The position numbers and the translations under genes are program-made. Under the pieces are notes generated by a model that saw nothing but the letters and a program-made list of their open reading frames with translations, had not been told where the DNA came from and did not search any database. A stretch of 64,000 nt of DNA from Trichoplusia ni (taxonomy: Eukaryota > Arthropoda > Insecta > Lepidoptera > Noctuidae). Shown one piece after another: positions 1 through 14,649 of the stretch (its first letter is position 1; each line of letters starts with the position of its first letter). The stretch covers positions 4,154,001-4,218,000 of the forward strand of contig NC_039499.1 in assembly GCF_003590095.1 (NCBI RefSeq), read 5' to 3'.

Positions 1-3000
1 TTTTTGCGTCAGCAGCTCCAGTAGCTGATATAATACTCGTAATTTACGACTTTGTATCTAGGATCCCCGTTACAATTGTGTCAGTAAATCATTGTTATAC
101 GTCTTTTGTGGTTGCCCGTAAACTCAATTTTCATTGTAGTACATTATTTTTAGTGTATGCGTTTAATCTGGTTTACATACATTTTATGGTTACGTTAATA
201 TCGCATAATAATCGATTTGGGTAAAATTATGATTAATACTCATGAAACTTTTCTTCCTCTTACTGTTTGCTCTCGACATTAATCAAATCTTTACAAAGAA
301 AGTCTTTACCTGTAAATAGAAAAACAAAACCGCTAAAAAATCCGTGCATAATTCACTCGAGATTATAAACATCAATCAGATGTTTATTTCATAGCTTGGA
401 AACGCCCCGCCATAATGAAAAGTGTTCCTATTTTCGACGCGGCGTATCGACCGCCACTCGGACTAATTAACCGGTGGCATTGGGACTGACATTGTTCCCG
501 AGCTTTACATACTAGAACAACTGAAAAGCAGGTAATTAAATTCGAGAACTGATATCATATTCTGAGTATTTGGGATTAAACGAAATGTAGAACGCAGAGA
601 GATTGACTTTAGATCTCGTTGTTTGAAACTCAATTGCTTTTGTGTAGTCTGTTTAAATTCGTTTATTTTTATATTGTTTTAAACATTAGGTAAATTGTAG
701 CTTATATCGTCGGAAAATAATCGCGAGGCTCTGATTTAAAAATTAGGATGTCAGCGCCTTATATGGCGTTTTCTAGTAGTTTTTCTAATATATTGTCCGT
801 ACTAATATAAAAGGGAGCAATCATATGCGTGATTATAACGTACGTAGCTAAAAAATATATAATCCTTGGTAGAATGTCAAGGACGCCATCAGAATGTCGC
901 CGGTCAACAAAGCGTGAAAGCCAACGCCGAATGGACTGGGTCACGCGAATCCTAATTGATTTTCTTTTGCACGAAACTCCTAATGTTATGTTATTAATGT
1001 TTTTACGATAACACTGATTTATTATCATTATTTATGGTGTTGGTAGCTTGAATATGGCCTTCATTGTTAATTTGATATTCATTTCTTTCTACTATTGTTT
1101 GCCACCAAAAAGTATTAGCTACTACATTTCATTCTATCATATCTTCATTATTACCTACGCCTAGAACTGGTAGCTCCATTGCTTCTTATTAATCATTATT
1201 TGTATGTTAGTCTTGCATGTTGCAAGTGATTAATTTTTTGCTGACCGCTCGCAGACTGATTTGAACAATGAATTCTAAACACATCGCTATGGGCCGGGTT
1301 GCCTTGACGAATTTTTCCTGTGACTGTCATCGATCGATGCTCATTTGTTGACCGCAAGATGACTTTAATATTTTTGTTGTTGTTATTGTTTTTATGGTAT
1401 TCAAGGCTAACTTATGTCCGTATATTAAAATTAGGTATTTATCTAAATCGGTAAAACTGGTAGCCGACAACTTAGAAGAATCTCAGCTCATATTAAAATT
1501 TGTTTCAACATATTATGCGTCTGAATCTTCACTTGTTACACTTCAAGAAATCGTATTCAAAAAACAAATTTCCTAACGCTCAATTATATATCTGATCCCA
1601 AAGTTAACGTGACCCTATTGATCTTCGCAAGTTTCTTCAAGTCTGATAAAGTTAAATCGAAAGCGTTCTATAAATAGTCCAAGAGCTTAGTCAAGGAGCC
1701 CGTCTCGTTCCCGTACAACCTTGTTAACCACTTACCTGCCGTTCTTTTATATTGAGTTAGAAAATCGTGATGTCTTATCAGCCATGTTTTCTTGGCTTAT
1801 TATGTTTGCTATTTTTACGAAGCTCTCTGGAATTCTTCCTTAGCAACAAAGAGTAGAAAAAATTCTTGTTAGCAAGGTTGAAGTACTTACGATTTGAATT
1901 CTTTTTTTTACGTATTTGACGATATTTTCGGACCTATCAACAAGTATTGATATGGAAACTTCTGAACTTTGTTGAATGTGCAGAACAATAGGTGTATATT
2001 ACTCCTTAGCAACAGAGGTCAAAATGCCTCTAAATAAAATGTATTGAAAATTAACAAACTAAAGTGTAACCATGAATCCGTCTAATATTAAGTAAGTAAA
2101 ATACTTCTAATCTATACTAAATTGCCGATACGATTTATTGTTGGCTGTACTTTTCGATTTTTGACTTTTAAATTTTCGATTCTCTATCACAATAAAGCTA
2201 ACCTAAAAATCGATAACTTTTTTCACTTATTTGCACAGTAGGCCATAAGCCAGCCGTAACTAGAAACAGTTGCATAACGGAGAACAGATTAAAAATCATT
2301 AACAGTTAACTTTTGTCGTGTTACATGCAAAACCTTACGCTATTTGTATTGCTCAAATGTTTTTTATTCACATAACGGTATTCAAATATTATCTAAAATA
2401 TATTTGCAATTTTAAATGAAATTGACGAACAATTTAACAAAGATAAAAAGGTAAGTCAATCAAAGCTAACATTCAGACATTTATTTTAAATAAAGCCTTT
2501 TTTTCAAAACCTCTCTATGTTTTGCGAAGATGATTATAAAACCCAGACAATAAGAACTACTAATTCAAAAAACAACTGACAGTCGGGATATTCAAAAATT
2601 CTATAGGCAACTTACAAGACTTGAGTAAACTGCGGTGTATTTCTATCGCTTGGCAGATTTATGTGGCTGCCACCGCAAATGCATCAAGTATTAAATATGT
2701 GAACACGAAACACATTAAACACGGCCTGTCAGCTTCCGTCATGCATCTGCGTTCCCTTTTACAAACAGATTTACTCTCGAACAATGAGAAAGCAATAACA
2801 ATTAGCTTTTTCGGTAAGACGTTTAATACGGAGTATTAAAGTTCAATTTATAATAATACCAGTCTTTATACGTCGTGCTACTTGACAGTCTTCTTTCCAC
2901 ATAGAGGATTTTTGAGCATTGAAACCCGCTAGATTACTGCTGATTAGGGGAGTTTTGAATTTCAATTTGATTAATAGTTATTTTTTTACTTCGCCTTTTG

Positions 3001-6000
3001 TAAGTAACATTTATCAGAGCCCGTTAATAACTTTATATTTCAGTTTGTACATTTTACTCATCATTTCACATATAAATTCACTCATAATACTAAGCGTAGG
3101 TAATTTATCTAAATGCAAAAAGATGTGATATGTACAAGTACCTAACACTAAAACTCAAAAGAAAACCATCGCTTTCTTAAGGCGCTCTTCAAACCATTTT
3201 CGTTGTAACACAATTTCAGCGCATTGTGTCTAAATATAGACGCTTAAAATAACACGTCTCAAGTATAAATAGATGGCGCTGTTTAGAAAGCTGATAGCGA
3301 CCTTATTCGGGAGACATGTCGTGTTTTACGAGGCCTTATGTAATACTGTTAAATTAATTTTGATATCATTGTTGATATTAAGACTTGCTGTAATTGAAGA
3401 AAACAAACTCGATTGCAATACAAAAGCATCTCTTACGAATATAATTATCACTCAAATTTAATTTCAGTCGTCGTAATCGTCGTGAGGAAAGCAGCACACC
3501 CGAGAATATTTCAATGTTTTCTTTTTTAATTATAAATCTTTAAAATCATAGAAATCTAAAATCTAAAATCATATAATGGCACAGAACATAATCAGACACC
3601 TTTATATCTCAGGTGGAAAAATAAAATAACATCACTACAATCATCACTACAAGCATGATCATGAAATTACATAAAAAATTGCGCGAAAACTCGATTATGG
3701 CTTGACGCGCCCGCCACGCTTTTATCGCCCAAATATAATTACGTCGTTACTCAGTGACGTCATGCCGCGATGTAACGTTACTTAGATACGTCATTCTTTA
3801 CTTTGCGACAAACGTGTATTAAGTTAATTAACTCGATAACTTTATTTGCTGTCGTCATTACGTTTTCAAATTGAATTTTAATGACGTCGACGTCAGACCT
3901 TTTAAATTATAGCAGTATGTATCGGTGTATGAATTAATTATAGATTTACGATGAATGTCAAATGGCTTTTAAATACAAAAAGCGATTTTTGACTTTATTC
4001 TTCAGTAATAAATTTCAAATTGGCTTAACTACATAATGCATACAATTTGTAAGCATGCAAATTCTAATATAAATATTGGAATTCATCGCAGACTTAATAA
4101 CACTCGTGATACACTCTCTTAAATCGAAAAGTTGGTATTTAAGCTTTATGAAATCGAGTCTGGAACATCGTTTCCACTAAATTAGATTTGATTCATTGTC
4201 ATCGAAATAACATTTATAAGACATAAATTGGATATTTTACCACCTCGCTTTGGGGGTCGTTGACCTGTTGCTAGGCAACAATTGTATAGGGTTGCTACCC
4301 TTATCATATCGTGAAAATAAAAGGAGGAAAATGGAATGAAGTCATATATTCATGAAAACCCTTGAAATGTATCGATACGTGGAAGCAGTATTCTTAAATC
4401 ATATTTATGACCCGTAAAACCCTATTTTATTGTTTTTGTCGTTCCAGTTGCTGATGTCGTATTTCAGTTTTTTAGATGTCCGATGAAACTTTTGTAGTTC
4501 GATTTTCCTTAGGGAAATACTTGATCACTTTGTTTCTTTATACCAGAATATTTATACATGGCCATCACCAAGATTCCTAAAAATAAAGCTTTGTATAATA
4601 CTGTCAACTATAGTATATACCTGATAGAAACGTCCTACCTGGTCTACCAAAAAAACTGTTAAACAATTTGATGATACATTGAAGAAAATGATTTAATTAT
4701 AATTTTTCTTTAGTGAGTGTACCCTGCTAGCATAATATGAGGTAATAAAACCACCACTAATGGTCTTGTTGCAGCCCTGAATGCAACAAGGTATCGACAC
4801 GTGTGATTGGCTAAGCACTCCTTACTAAGGTTGCCAACTGTCTGGTCGTTAGCCAACACTGCCATACTGAACTCATTTACATCATACAGGTAGAAGTAGA
4901 TATATGTCTTGCAGTGAAGACCATCTTTTAAGAGTACATTCTTGAAGTCACTGCTGTGATAGACGCTGATATGTAAATGTTAGATGAAGAGTGTGTATGT
5001 GCTGATGTCTCTACCATTTGAGTTATATTAAACCTCTTTGCGTTTGATAGGACTTATTCTTGAGGTAGTCTAGCGTTCAATTTACACCAAAACTGGACAA
5101 GACCCGTTTGAATAACGGCGAATAAGTCTTACTAGCAAAATAATAGATCTCTGAAATGATAAAGGGCGTCACGACAGGCTCGTGTGGAGATGGAAAAATA
5201 TAGCATCATCATATTGGATAAAGGGCAAGTCAATGGGAGTGTATCTGTGGAGCAACTAGATGGTAATATCAAATTAAAGAGTTACATTAATGGAACAACC
5301 CTACAGGACGTATCAAAATAACGGAAGCTTGGGCGTTATTAATTCATATTGCTATTTAATAATTTCCACCCCTAACGGTTGCTACTTGTTCAGTAAATTC
5401 GAGTTACTTCAGCCATATTTTGAATAGGCTTTGTTTGTTCAGGACCATCGGATCAGCGGGTGTTTACCGTTGTTCGGCCGTGCAACGACCTTACTGTAGC
5501 CAATCCACAATGCTATTCAGTACTGTACTAATTTAACATTATTTGTATTGAAATGTGGTTTGCCTAGCAACGAAGATAGTTCGTTCGAGGATTATCATAG
5601 TTCATCTGATTTTCAGTCCGTTGAATTTGTATTTATGGTGTCTAGACTGGGATGCATTCATTCTGACACTGCCAAAAATATTTTTGTAACTAAAAAAAAA
5701 TATCGGTCTAACAGTAATGGTATCAATTTGTTACTATGGGCGGTATAAATTATGGAAGATCTTGAATGAAAATACTACGCTTCTGTTTATAACAAAAGTT
5801 GTGGTTTACATGAACTAAAGTAACATCAATAATTTTATTGTTCATACCTCACCAAAACAAATTCTCTCATCTTCGTTCACTGGAACCACAAAAGAGTTAT
5901 AAACCAACGCGTTCAAATATTTGCATCATCGTATTACACGTAGATCACTAGAATAGAATATTCCAAGTATTTCGAGTAAATATCTTGTTTTACAACAGGA

Positions 6001-9000
6001 AAAATCATTGGAATCCGTGTTTTCCCACCCTTTATACAAGCGTTCATTAAATATTTTGAGATAGAAACTTACTCATACCTACCAAATATTTTTGCTTACG
6101 TAAATGTGAATATTATTGGAATCAAACGTCACCGTTAACTTGGTCTTCTATTACGATCGCTTTTCCTCAAACTTGATATGCCTACAATGAAAAAAAATAC
6201 ACGATTTCTAAAGCATATGAAAATTTGAAGGTAGTAAACTTATAAAAAAATGTTATACTTAGGTAAAACGTGATTGTGTCAAGTAATTATTTGGATTACT
6301 TGCAATTTTGTTTTTGTGGTCTCCAAAATCCCAATCAAAAGTTATATAGTAAAAAACAGACTGCTTTAGTCCCATCTTTTATCCTTTTCTTATACATTCG
6401 AACTTGCATCCTGTTCTCCTTCACATACATCACCACTTTTTCACTTTTTCATCACACTGCTTTTGCATCCCAAAAGGCTCGTGTCTATACTAGCAACAAG
6501 CTGAAAAGGCTTGTACGCTATTGAAAATACCTAAAGGAATTCACTGCGTTCTATCTGGCGTAGACAGATACTGTTTTAAATGAAACTTTTATAAGGAGTT
6601 AGTTTTTGCTTGTAATCCTAGTTTTTTTTTTTTTTGTTCAGCTCACTTTTTATCTTTTGTTGCCTCCAATTTGATTTTTTTTGGAGTTTTGGTGTAGATG
6701 TTTTTTTGTTTTTACGATTTGCAACATTTTTCTAAAAATACATTTGTACAAATACATGATTGAAATGAATACATTTTGATTGATCTTTCTTGTAAATTAT
6801 AAATATTTGTCCGTAAGTTTTATTCCTTAAGCTTAAGCAAATAATTCGGAAAATTACTTTATTTTTGTTTACAAAAAGTGTTTATCTTTCCTTTTCATAT
6901 TAATCGTTTTTGCTAATGTAGACAAAAATAACACTTGAGTGAATCAGTCCCTCATAAACGTATTAAAAATATGACCTGTAATGTAAGATAAAACGTTTGA
7001 TTTATATTCTCTAAGACATATAAATGAAATTTTGATTCAGAAACTTACTTCAAAAAAGCCGTTAAGAAAACATAATCTGTGACAACCTCTTGTTGTTGTT
7101 ATTATGTTAATCATACATTTTACCGGTAACGCTAATTTTATATAAAAAAAAAATCCGATTCAATCATAAAAGCTTAATATTCCAAAAACATTTTACAATT
7201 GTACGTTTCTATAACACCTTGTCAAAAAGCTGTATTTAACTGTTATTCCAATCAATAAACACTGCCAATGATACAGGCAACTAATAATCACAACAATTAC
7301 ATATAATCAACTACAAACTCTAAGTACTTAAAAACAAATTCACAATCAGACAGTAACATTCGATTTCATAACTGAATACCTTCACTTAATCACATGTCTA
7401 TAGGAAATTACTACATATATAATTTAGCGGTATCTTACTATCAGTTGCACAATCCCTGTTATTTAATTAGACGGACCCGTGCTCGGAACTTGTTCATTAT
7501 CTGCTCGCCGGATCTGACTCAAGGATGCCACCAAAAGTGCACGGTCACTTGGCAAACAACACATACTTTAGAATACAATGATTGCTCTACTCAGAAACAC
7601 TTTGAGATGTTTCAGAATAACTCAGCAATGTATATTGAATGATAGTAAGCGTTTGAATAAGTATTACCAAGGTTGTTGGATTTTCGAAAATATTTGCTTA
7701 AGAATGTTTTTGAAATTGTTGTTATACTTATTATAGTATGGGTTTGGGCAAAAACGAAGTTATGTAAAATCGACTTTCTTACAATAAGTAATCATCCTAT
7801 TTATTCAAAGCTTAAATGCTTTTAGAATATGCTATATAATATTTGCGACCAATAAGGTTCAAATTCAAAAAACAAGGTCATTACTAATCAAAGTCACATC
7901 GAATAATTAAGACAGTTTTGAATCGAAGAAAAGATTGCTTTCATAAAAAAAAAATGCTACTAAACATTGAATTATAACAAAATACATTCAATATTTTTTA
8001 GCTCATTATCCTAAAATTATTTTTTGTGTTTATTGTACAGAAAATTATGTTCAACATTCATTTAAATCATTGCATAAGAGACATAAAACATTTGGTAATA
8101 GCCAGTATGATATAAGACAATAATAAAACATGGACATTGACCTATTTTCTGGGTGATATAAAAATCATCAGCTCATGAAAAGAATAAAGCTCTTACGTGT
8201 CTTTGTAACAATTCAAAGTTATTTATGGGAAAATGAACCTAATTTGCCGATTGCCCGTGTTTCTGGTTTTATTGTTCAGCAAAATAGCGCATGGCTTGTT
8301 GCGTTATCCCTTCAAACAAGCATATAATATTTTACGCCGATTTATTTTAATTAAAAAATAACTTATACTTCACATGAAGCAGTTTTTAGGCTCATATTTA
8401 GAGGAATTTGTTGATTTTTCTTTGTTGTATTAAAATGTCCTTAAAGCACAGTTAAAAAAGTATAATAAATGGAACAATTTTGACGTTATACTTTTAATCT
8501 GCGGAACAAACACAGTTGTAGCTGCCACAACGTAGAATTGTAAAACTATTTGTAACGTGTACATCACGTAATACGGGTTTACGGAACACGCCCGTAAACC
8601 CATGTAGCAGGTGTCGGCGGTACAAAATACCTACTGTAAACCGTTAAAAAACATCGTTAAAGCGAACTGTTTGACCCGTTTCCAGGTTTTATTTACTCTT
8701 ATTCTCTTTATTAACTTGTTTAACGTATGGTGTAATGAAGATATCACCGCTTAATACTCGAGACAAGCTCCTCGACTACAAACTGTAAAAAGATCTACCG
8801 TAACCCTGTACTATGAGATCTGAAAAAAGGAAAGTTGCTATTGCGGAAATTAGACGACGGTCAATACTCGCCAAGCGGCATCTCGCTTTCATGACTTTAA
8901 CATACTGCGTTAAGTGTTCGTGGTACAGGGACTGAAAAGCATTTTAATCCATAAAAGTTATTGAGGATTGAAAGCCAAGAATTATTTGTTTATCCCTGTT

Positions 9001-10604
9001 TATTAGGTAACGGTATTTTTTTTAATTTCGATCGCCAGAAATTAACCTATTTAGTTCGACACACTCTTTTATTTATCTTCGTTCGTGGCTTACCTGACAC
9101 AATGGTCTTGTTTTCGTGGATTTAATGTACGGAACTTTTTTAAATAATTCTCACTGTTTTGAGTTTTAAAACGTAGAGTTTATATTAGGTATAATACGCC
9201 TTAATACGGAGGTAATTTTGATGCAAACAAACAAACTCTTACTTCCCTTTAAGGAAACATTCAAAAAACAATATTTACGCACATTATCATAAAACAATTT
9301 ACTCATTGTTATTAAGATAAAAATGCAATAAAAATCCCACAGTTTTACGAAGCGAAAACAAACTGGGTGTACTCAATGAATCCCACGTATTAAGTACTAA
9401 TAAAACCGCTAAAATTATCACACGTACACTCTTCTTTTTACGATCTGTCAAAAACATAATATCTGTGATAGTGCCAACCTCAATATATCATAGAGATTAC
9501 TAAACACACGTAACCTCGCATTATGCAATCTATTTACATCGGTCTAGTTTAGATTAGGCCTAATTTTTTTAAGAATGTTTTAACTTAAGAATTAATATGA
9601 TATTTCTGAGAATATGACATTTCTCGGACGGTACTCAAATATTGTCGTCAAAATGTTAACACACCCAATTTGCCTAATTAATTTATTACACAAATCTTTG
9701 ATGTTTGACATCAATATCCTTTATTTTACATATCATAACCTGAATACTTCTTAGTGAATTCAATCAGCGTGTCATAAAAAAGCTCGTCCACTTCAAAGTT
9801 GTTAGAAAACTAGTTCAACAATTACCTGTCACGTTTCCATCGGGATCACATCACACTGTTACGTTTTTCTTTTTGTTTATTTCTACATATTTTCAGCCAT
9901 TTTATTTTCAGAAAGCTTTAACTTTGACTGTTAACCTACATAAGTGGAAACATATATTTGTTAGTACTTAGTTATATAAATACTTTATTCGATAGTTGTT
10001 TTCTGTCTACTGGAAACTTAGTATTGCTAACGTTTGCGTGGGCGGTAGGTGTCAAGGAGGTAAATACGGCCCCTTCCTATTTCCATATACATTTCTTACA
10101 CTCGAGACAGATTTAGAACGGTCTACCTGCCGCCCTAATTACAAAGGTGACAGCATATTAAGTTAAATTGACGTTAATTTTCGTAAAGTTCTCGTCGCTG
10201 CCATTAAATGTTATTATACCATCGCTTACGTCCCATTACCGAAGGAACTCATTTAAAGAAATTCATTACTCACCTAGTTCAACTTATTTAGTGTATACTT
10301 GGATAGGTAACATTCATAAATGCATCGGCAGTAACATTTACCTACGCGGCAGTTGCTAGAAGTTGGTTATAAAGTCCGGAAGTTTATGTCGTGTTTCTGT
10401 TTATCCGAACTACATTAGTTTGTTACTAGGATCCAGGAATCTAATGTTGTGATAGGTCCATCATATTGTGCAATCATGCCGATAAATCGCTCGTATATAC
10501 ACGAGTGCATTTTCATCGACAGACGTAAAACGCAAGGAGTTTACAAAGAAATAAAATCTTTTTCAAATATGATTTCGGAATTTAATTATTCATAAAGAGA
10601 CTCA
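1..10604. other. AT-rich non-coding stretch, no gene recognised
   Basis: No convincing exon was found here on either strand. Open frames are all under 95 codons and lack family resemblance or paired splice sites. Visible items are an ACGTC-rich cluster with a 14-bp palindrome (3741-3896), an X-box-like palindrome (4267-4279), and a small perfect hairpin GGGTTTACGG/CCGTAAACCC (8575-8601). A degenerate match to the dispersed hairpin family lies near 8845-8900 (minus). The stretch may be intron of the minus-strand gene that starts at 16162, because the downstream exons of that gene must lie at lower coordinates. This is inference. Confidence 0.5.
3741..3896. promoter_or_regulatory. Cluster of CRE-like ACGTC sites
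   Basis: Within about 155 bp there are a full CRE octamer TGACGTCA (3755-3762), TACGTCAT (3787-3794), GTCGTCATTACG (from 3851) and the perfect 14-bp palindrome TGACGTCGACGTCA (3882-3895), plus ACGTCG at 3741. TGACGTCA is the known binding site of CREB/ATF bZIP factors. The density is far above the surrounding AT-rich background, so a regulatory element is plausible. No gene start is visible next to it. Confidence 0.35.
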
Positions 10605-11604
10605 NNNNNNNNNNNNNNNNNNNNNNNNNNNNNNNNNNNNNNNNNNNNNNNNNNNNNNNNNNNNNNNNNNNNNNNNNNNNNNNNNNNNNNNNNNNNNNNN
10701 NNNNNNNNNNNNNNNNNNNNNNNNNNNNNNNNNNNNNNNNNNNNNNNNNNNNNNNNNNNNNNNNNNNNNNNNNNNNNNNNNNNNNNNNNNNNNNNNNNNN
10801 NNNNNNNNNNNNNNNNNNNNNNNNNNNNNNNNNNNNNNNNNNNNNNNNNNNNNNNNNNNNNNNNNNNNNNNNNNNNNNNNNNNNNNNNNNNNNNNNNNNN
10901 NNNNNNNNNNNNNNNNNNNNNNNNNNNNNNNNNNNNNNNNNNNNNNNNNNNNNNNNNNNNNNNNNNNNNNNNNNNNNNNNNNNNNNNNNNNNNNNNNNNN
11001 NNNNNNNNNNNNNNNNNNNNNNNNNNNNNNNNNNNNNNNNNNNNNNNNNNNNNNNNNNNNNNNNNNNNNNNNNNNNNNNNNNNNNNNNNNNNNNNNNNNN
11101 NNNNNNNNNNNNNNNNNNNNNNNNNNNNNNNNNNNNNNNNNNNNNNNNNNNNNNNNNNNNNNNNNNNNNNNNNNNNNNNNNNNNNNNNNNNNNNNNNNNN
11201 NNNNNNNNNNNNNNNNNNNNNNNNNNNNNNNNNNNNNNNNNNNNNNNNNNNNNNNNNNNNNNNNNNNNNNNNNNNNNNNNNNNNNNNNNNNNNNNNNNNN
11301 NNNNNNNNNNNNNNNNNNNNNNNNNNNNNNNNNNNNNNNNNNNNNNNNNNNNNNNNNNNNNNNNNNNNNNNNNNNNNNNNNNNNNNNNNNNNNNNNNNNN
11401 NNNNNNNNNNNNNNNNNNNNNNNNNNNNNNNNNNNNNNNNNNNNNNNNNNNNNNNNNNNNNNNNNNNNNNNNNNNNNNNNNNNNNNNNNNNNNNNNNNNN
11501 NNNNNNNNNNNNNNNNNNNNNNNNNNNNNNNNNNNNNNNNNNNNNNNNNNNNNNNNNNNNNNNNNNNNNNNNNNNNNNNNNNNNNNNNNNNNNNNNNNNN
11601 NNNN
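10605..11604. other. Assembly gap of exactly 1000 N
   Basis: A run of 1000 N bases. The round number suggests a fixed-size scaffolding placeholder rather than a measured distance. Any open frame crossing it is an artefact of reading N as coding. The flanking sequence (10440-10604 and 11605-11700) shows no obvious exon or repeat. Confidence 0.98.
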
Positions 11605-11955
11605 CCATTCAACAGCTGCCTCGACACGTGACATTCCTGACTTGGATTATCAAAAATCAATTTTGCATCCATTGATTTGCTCGCTTTATGTCAGCGTTAT
11701 TAATGTGAAGAAGTGACATTTGCCAACATCAACATATTAGGTATATAGCTACGTAGTATATACGTATATAAGTGCTTATGTATTACCATTGCATAGTACT
11801 TGGGCTGTTTGATAACCTCTGACTATCATTTGATACTCGGTTCGCGATACCTATCTCATTTCGAGTTCCTTGTGTTTCGTTATTCGAGCCTCTGTCCTTT
11901 GTATCATACTACATATAATATCTTATTATTGAAAATATCTTAATATGTAAATTTT

Positions 11956-12100
11956 GACCGGTCTCTTGGTCTAGTGGTTAGTGACCCTGGCTGCTATACC
12001 GGAGATCGTGGGTTCGATGCACACCCAGGACAAATGTTTGTGTTTTATCTCCAGTATTTACCTCCTGGTTTCTATTTATAGGTAGATACATAAATAATTA
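11956..12100 (+). mobile_element. tRNA-derived SINE copy
   Basis: The head contains RNA polymerase III promoter elements: an A-box-like TGGTCTAGTGG at 11967-11977 and a B-box-like GGTTCGATGC at 12011-12020, 33 bp later, as in tRNA genes. It is followed by CACCCAGGACAAATGTTTGTG, a tail I associate with lepidopteran SINEs. The tRNA-like part does not fold into a clean tRNA with a matched acceptor stem, so a functional tRNA gene is unlikely. The 3' limit is estimated. Confidence 0.7.
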
Positions 12101-12636
12101 TCACCGACAGTATAACGACCTTAAAATTGGCTAGTCCTAAATGCGACAGGAAATGAAAACCAGTATGTAAGTTAGTACAAAATTATGTCAATACATAATG
12201 ACATAAAAACCTAGACTTGGAACATGAATACATTTGCATTTATTAACAAATGCAATTCGTTAACTCACACGCCTACATAATATTAGGTATTTTTTATTAA
12301 AATATTTCATTCAAATGTTCATTCTTTCAATCAGAATATTCAAAAAGATATTTTATTTCAGTCGGTACTTCTTTGTAACATAACCCAACATTCACACGGC
12401 GTGAAACAAACATTTGATCCAACATTCGACACCAACAAATTTCGACGATAATAACTTGGAAAGCTTCTCATTAAGAAACCTTCTGTTGACAAATTCGGTG
12501 TTTAATTACACACGGAATTAGGGTGCCCGGTATCCGGAACAAAGTATCGTGTTGCTAGCACGTGGGAGACATCAGTCAACACCATGTATAAGCCTAGTAA
12601 AGCCCTTAGCCAGAACTATAAACTTACCCAGAATTT

Positions 12637-12750
12637 TTGTCATTGTTGGAGATAGAAAGAGATGGATAGAGCATTACACAACGCTTAGAACCGTGATGCC
12701 TTCTCGCTTTAACAACGCCAATAATCTTAACTTAAAGAGCTCGTTGTAAG
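12637..12750 (+). repeat. Dispersed hairpin-repeat copy (degenerate)
   Basis: TTCTCGCTTTAACAACGC followed by CTTAACTTAAAGAGCT matches the 3' half of a family seen elsewhere in the window (20.2, 21.4, 21.8, 37.2 and 49.9 kb). In that family an arm near GAAGCGAGACGGC pairs with GCCGTCTCGCTTC and is followed by an AGACCTACTTTAAGAGCT tail. The left arm is weak here. Confidence 0.45.
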
Positions 12751-14649
12751 CCTTCCGATCCGGTAACAAGGCGTTAACTTTACTACTTATAATAATAATA
12801 GCAGATTATGGAAATTATTTTTGATAAGTAGTAGGTTTTTTAAACAAATGAGCTAACAACGAGGACGGTCGGACTTAATCCACGTGAACCTTTTTATTGG
12901 CATCCTGTGTAGGTAAAATATGCTAACAATTTAAGATATTTCATTCATAATAACAAGCATTGCGAATGTAGATAAACATGGCTCTCCTTTTTGGCTTGGA
13001 GCCGTTTCTGTCACTTGTAATTTGTAATGCTTCATTATTTTCTATTTTTGTCATAACTTTGTTCGATTGATTATGACATGCGGTATTAGATTTTTTTTAT
13101 TCAGGTACAATTCCGTCCGTGAGTTTTTTACCTTAGCTTAGCGGCTCTACCTAATTACAAGATGAACTAAAACTCTGAAATCGAATAGTTGTTATGTAAG
13201 ACTGCTTTAGGGTATGGTAAAAGATTTGATAGGTAAGTATTTAGATAATAGATACCAGATCTCTTTTCTTGCATAAAAAGCTCATTTCAAGGCCGTTTTC
13301 CTGGCGCTTTTAAAACGTTTCAGTAATGGCTCTATGTGTAGCGACAGGCATTATATTTCTATGTCAAATTCTTCTTTGTCATTACATTCTTGTCAGTCTT
13401 CGTGGTTTTCATAATAGGGGTTGAAGACAGTCTTAACAATATGTCGCCATTCTTCTTGTACATTCGTGCGAATATGCCTCATTAAAAAAAAAAGGTTTTT
13501 TAAGGATTATCTCTACAATATCTTCAATCAATAAACATGAATTACTTAGTCAATTTCAAATATAAATAACGTCTTAGTAAGTCCATCCTTCATATTTATT
13601 GTATCAGTTAATATATTAGACGAAGTCGGCGTCTCAGTCTAGATGTTTTCTAAATATCTATCATAGAAATCAAGTTTTTGTCATATTTGAAACTCTATTC
13701 ATTGAACACATATTAAGTATCTAATACTTACGTTTTACATATTCTGATTAGCTATTAAGTAAGAGGTACTTTAAGTGACCTGAAAAGATTTTTGGGTTAA
13801 TTTTATTCTTTTATTGTAAGGAAGAGCAATGTTATGAAAATATCAGCCAGATAGTCTAACACATAAAAAATACAGCACATTAACATAACAGACACGTTTT
13901 ATTACACATATGTGCATAAAGGAATCCTATTTTTATTCATTTTGTCACTCTAATGTAGTTGACATTTTAATGAACGATTATCTACACGATAATTAAGATA
14001 AAGCAAATGTTTGGACGATCTTTGATAGGCTTTTTTTATAAATATTTATTAAAATAAGGATTATATATTTTAAGGCCGAATTGACATAAAGTTTCGCGCC
14101 GGTTCTTTGATAGTGGGGTGACATTAGAACCGCGCAACAAGAGTCAGTTGGTACCTACTCAGTAATGTAAAATGCTTAAAATTAAAATGTTATAAATTAA
14201 ATTTCTGATTATAATTTTGCTAAAAGTGTAAAAAAAATAATTAAAAGTGTTTTTTTTAATAAATGAGCTAATCTAGATTGGTTCAGATTATTGATTTGAT
14301 TACCTTTTACTGAATACGTCCGCCTAATCTTACCGTGATATCCAAATGAAGGAAATTTTATCGAGGGTCTCGCAATTCTATTTCTCATGAATAAGGAAGT
14401 AACCTATTGCACGAAATTGAAGCCGATCAGCTGTATAGAGTATCCGTCGGAGAAACCGACAAGGAACCGGTATGTAATATTGACAGCAGATTGTATTGAA
14501 GAGGTCTATTTTTCAGAATAACGATTATCTGCACAAGAGAAAGATTATTTTGTTTCATATTATAGAAAAAATCGTTTTCGGGAGTTTAATTTTCTATCCT
14601 TTTAGGGGTTAAACAAACATCTTAGTCACATGCAAAAAGTCACCAAAAT

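Noticed and set aside
10582..11672. Long open frames of about 350 codons on the minus strand
   Set aside because: They consist almost entirely of the 1000-N gap read as unknown residues; only a few flanking codons are real sequence.
11956..12027. Functional tRNA gene
   Set aside because: A-box and B-box are present, but the acceptor stem and cloverleaf do not close, and the downstream sequence is a SINE body.
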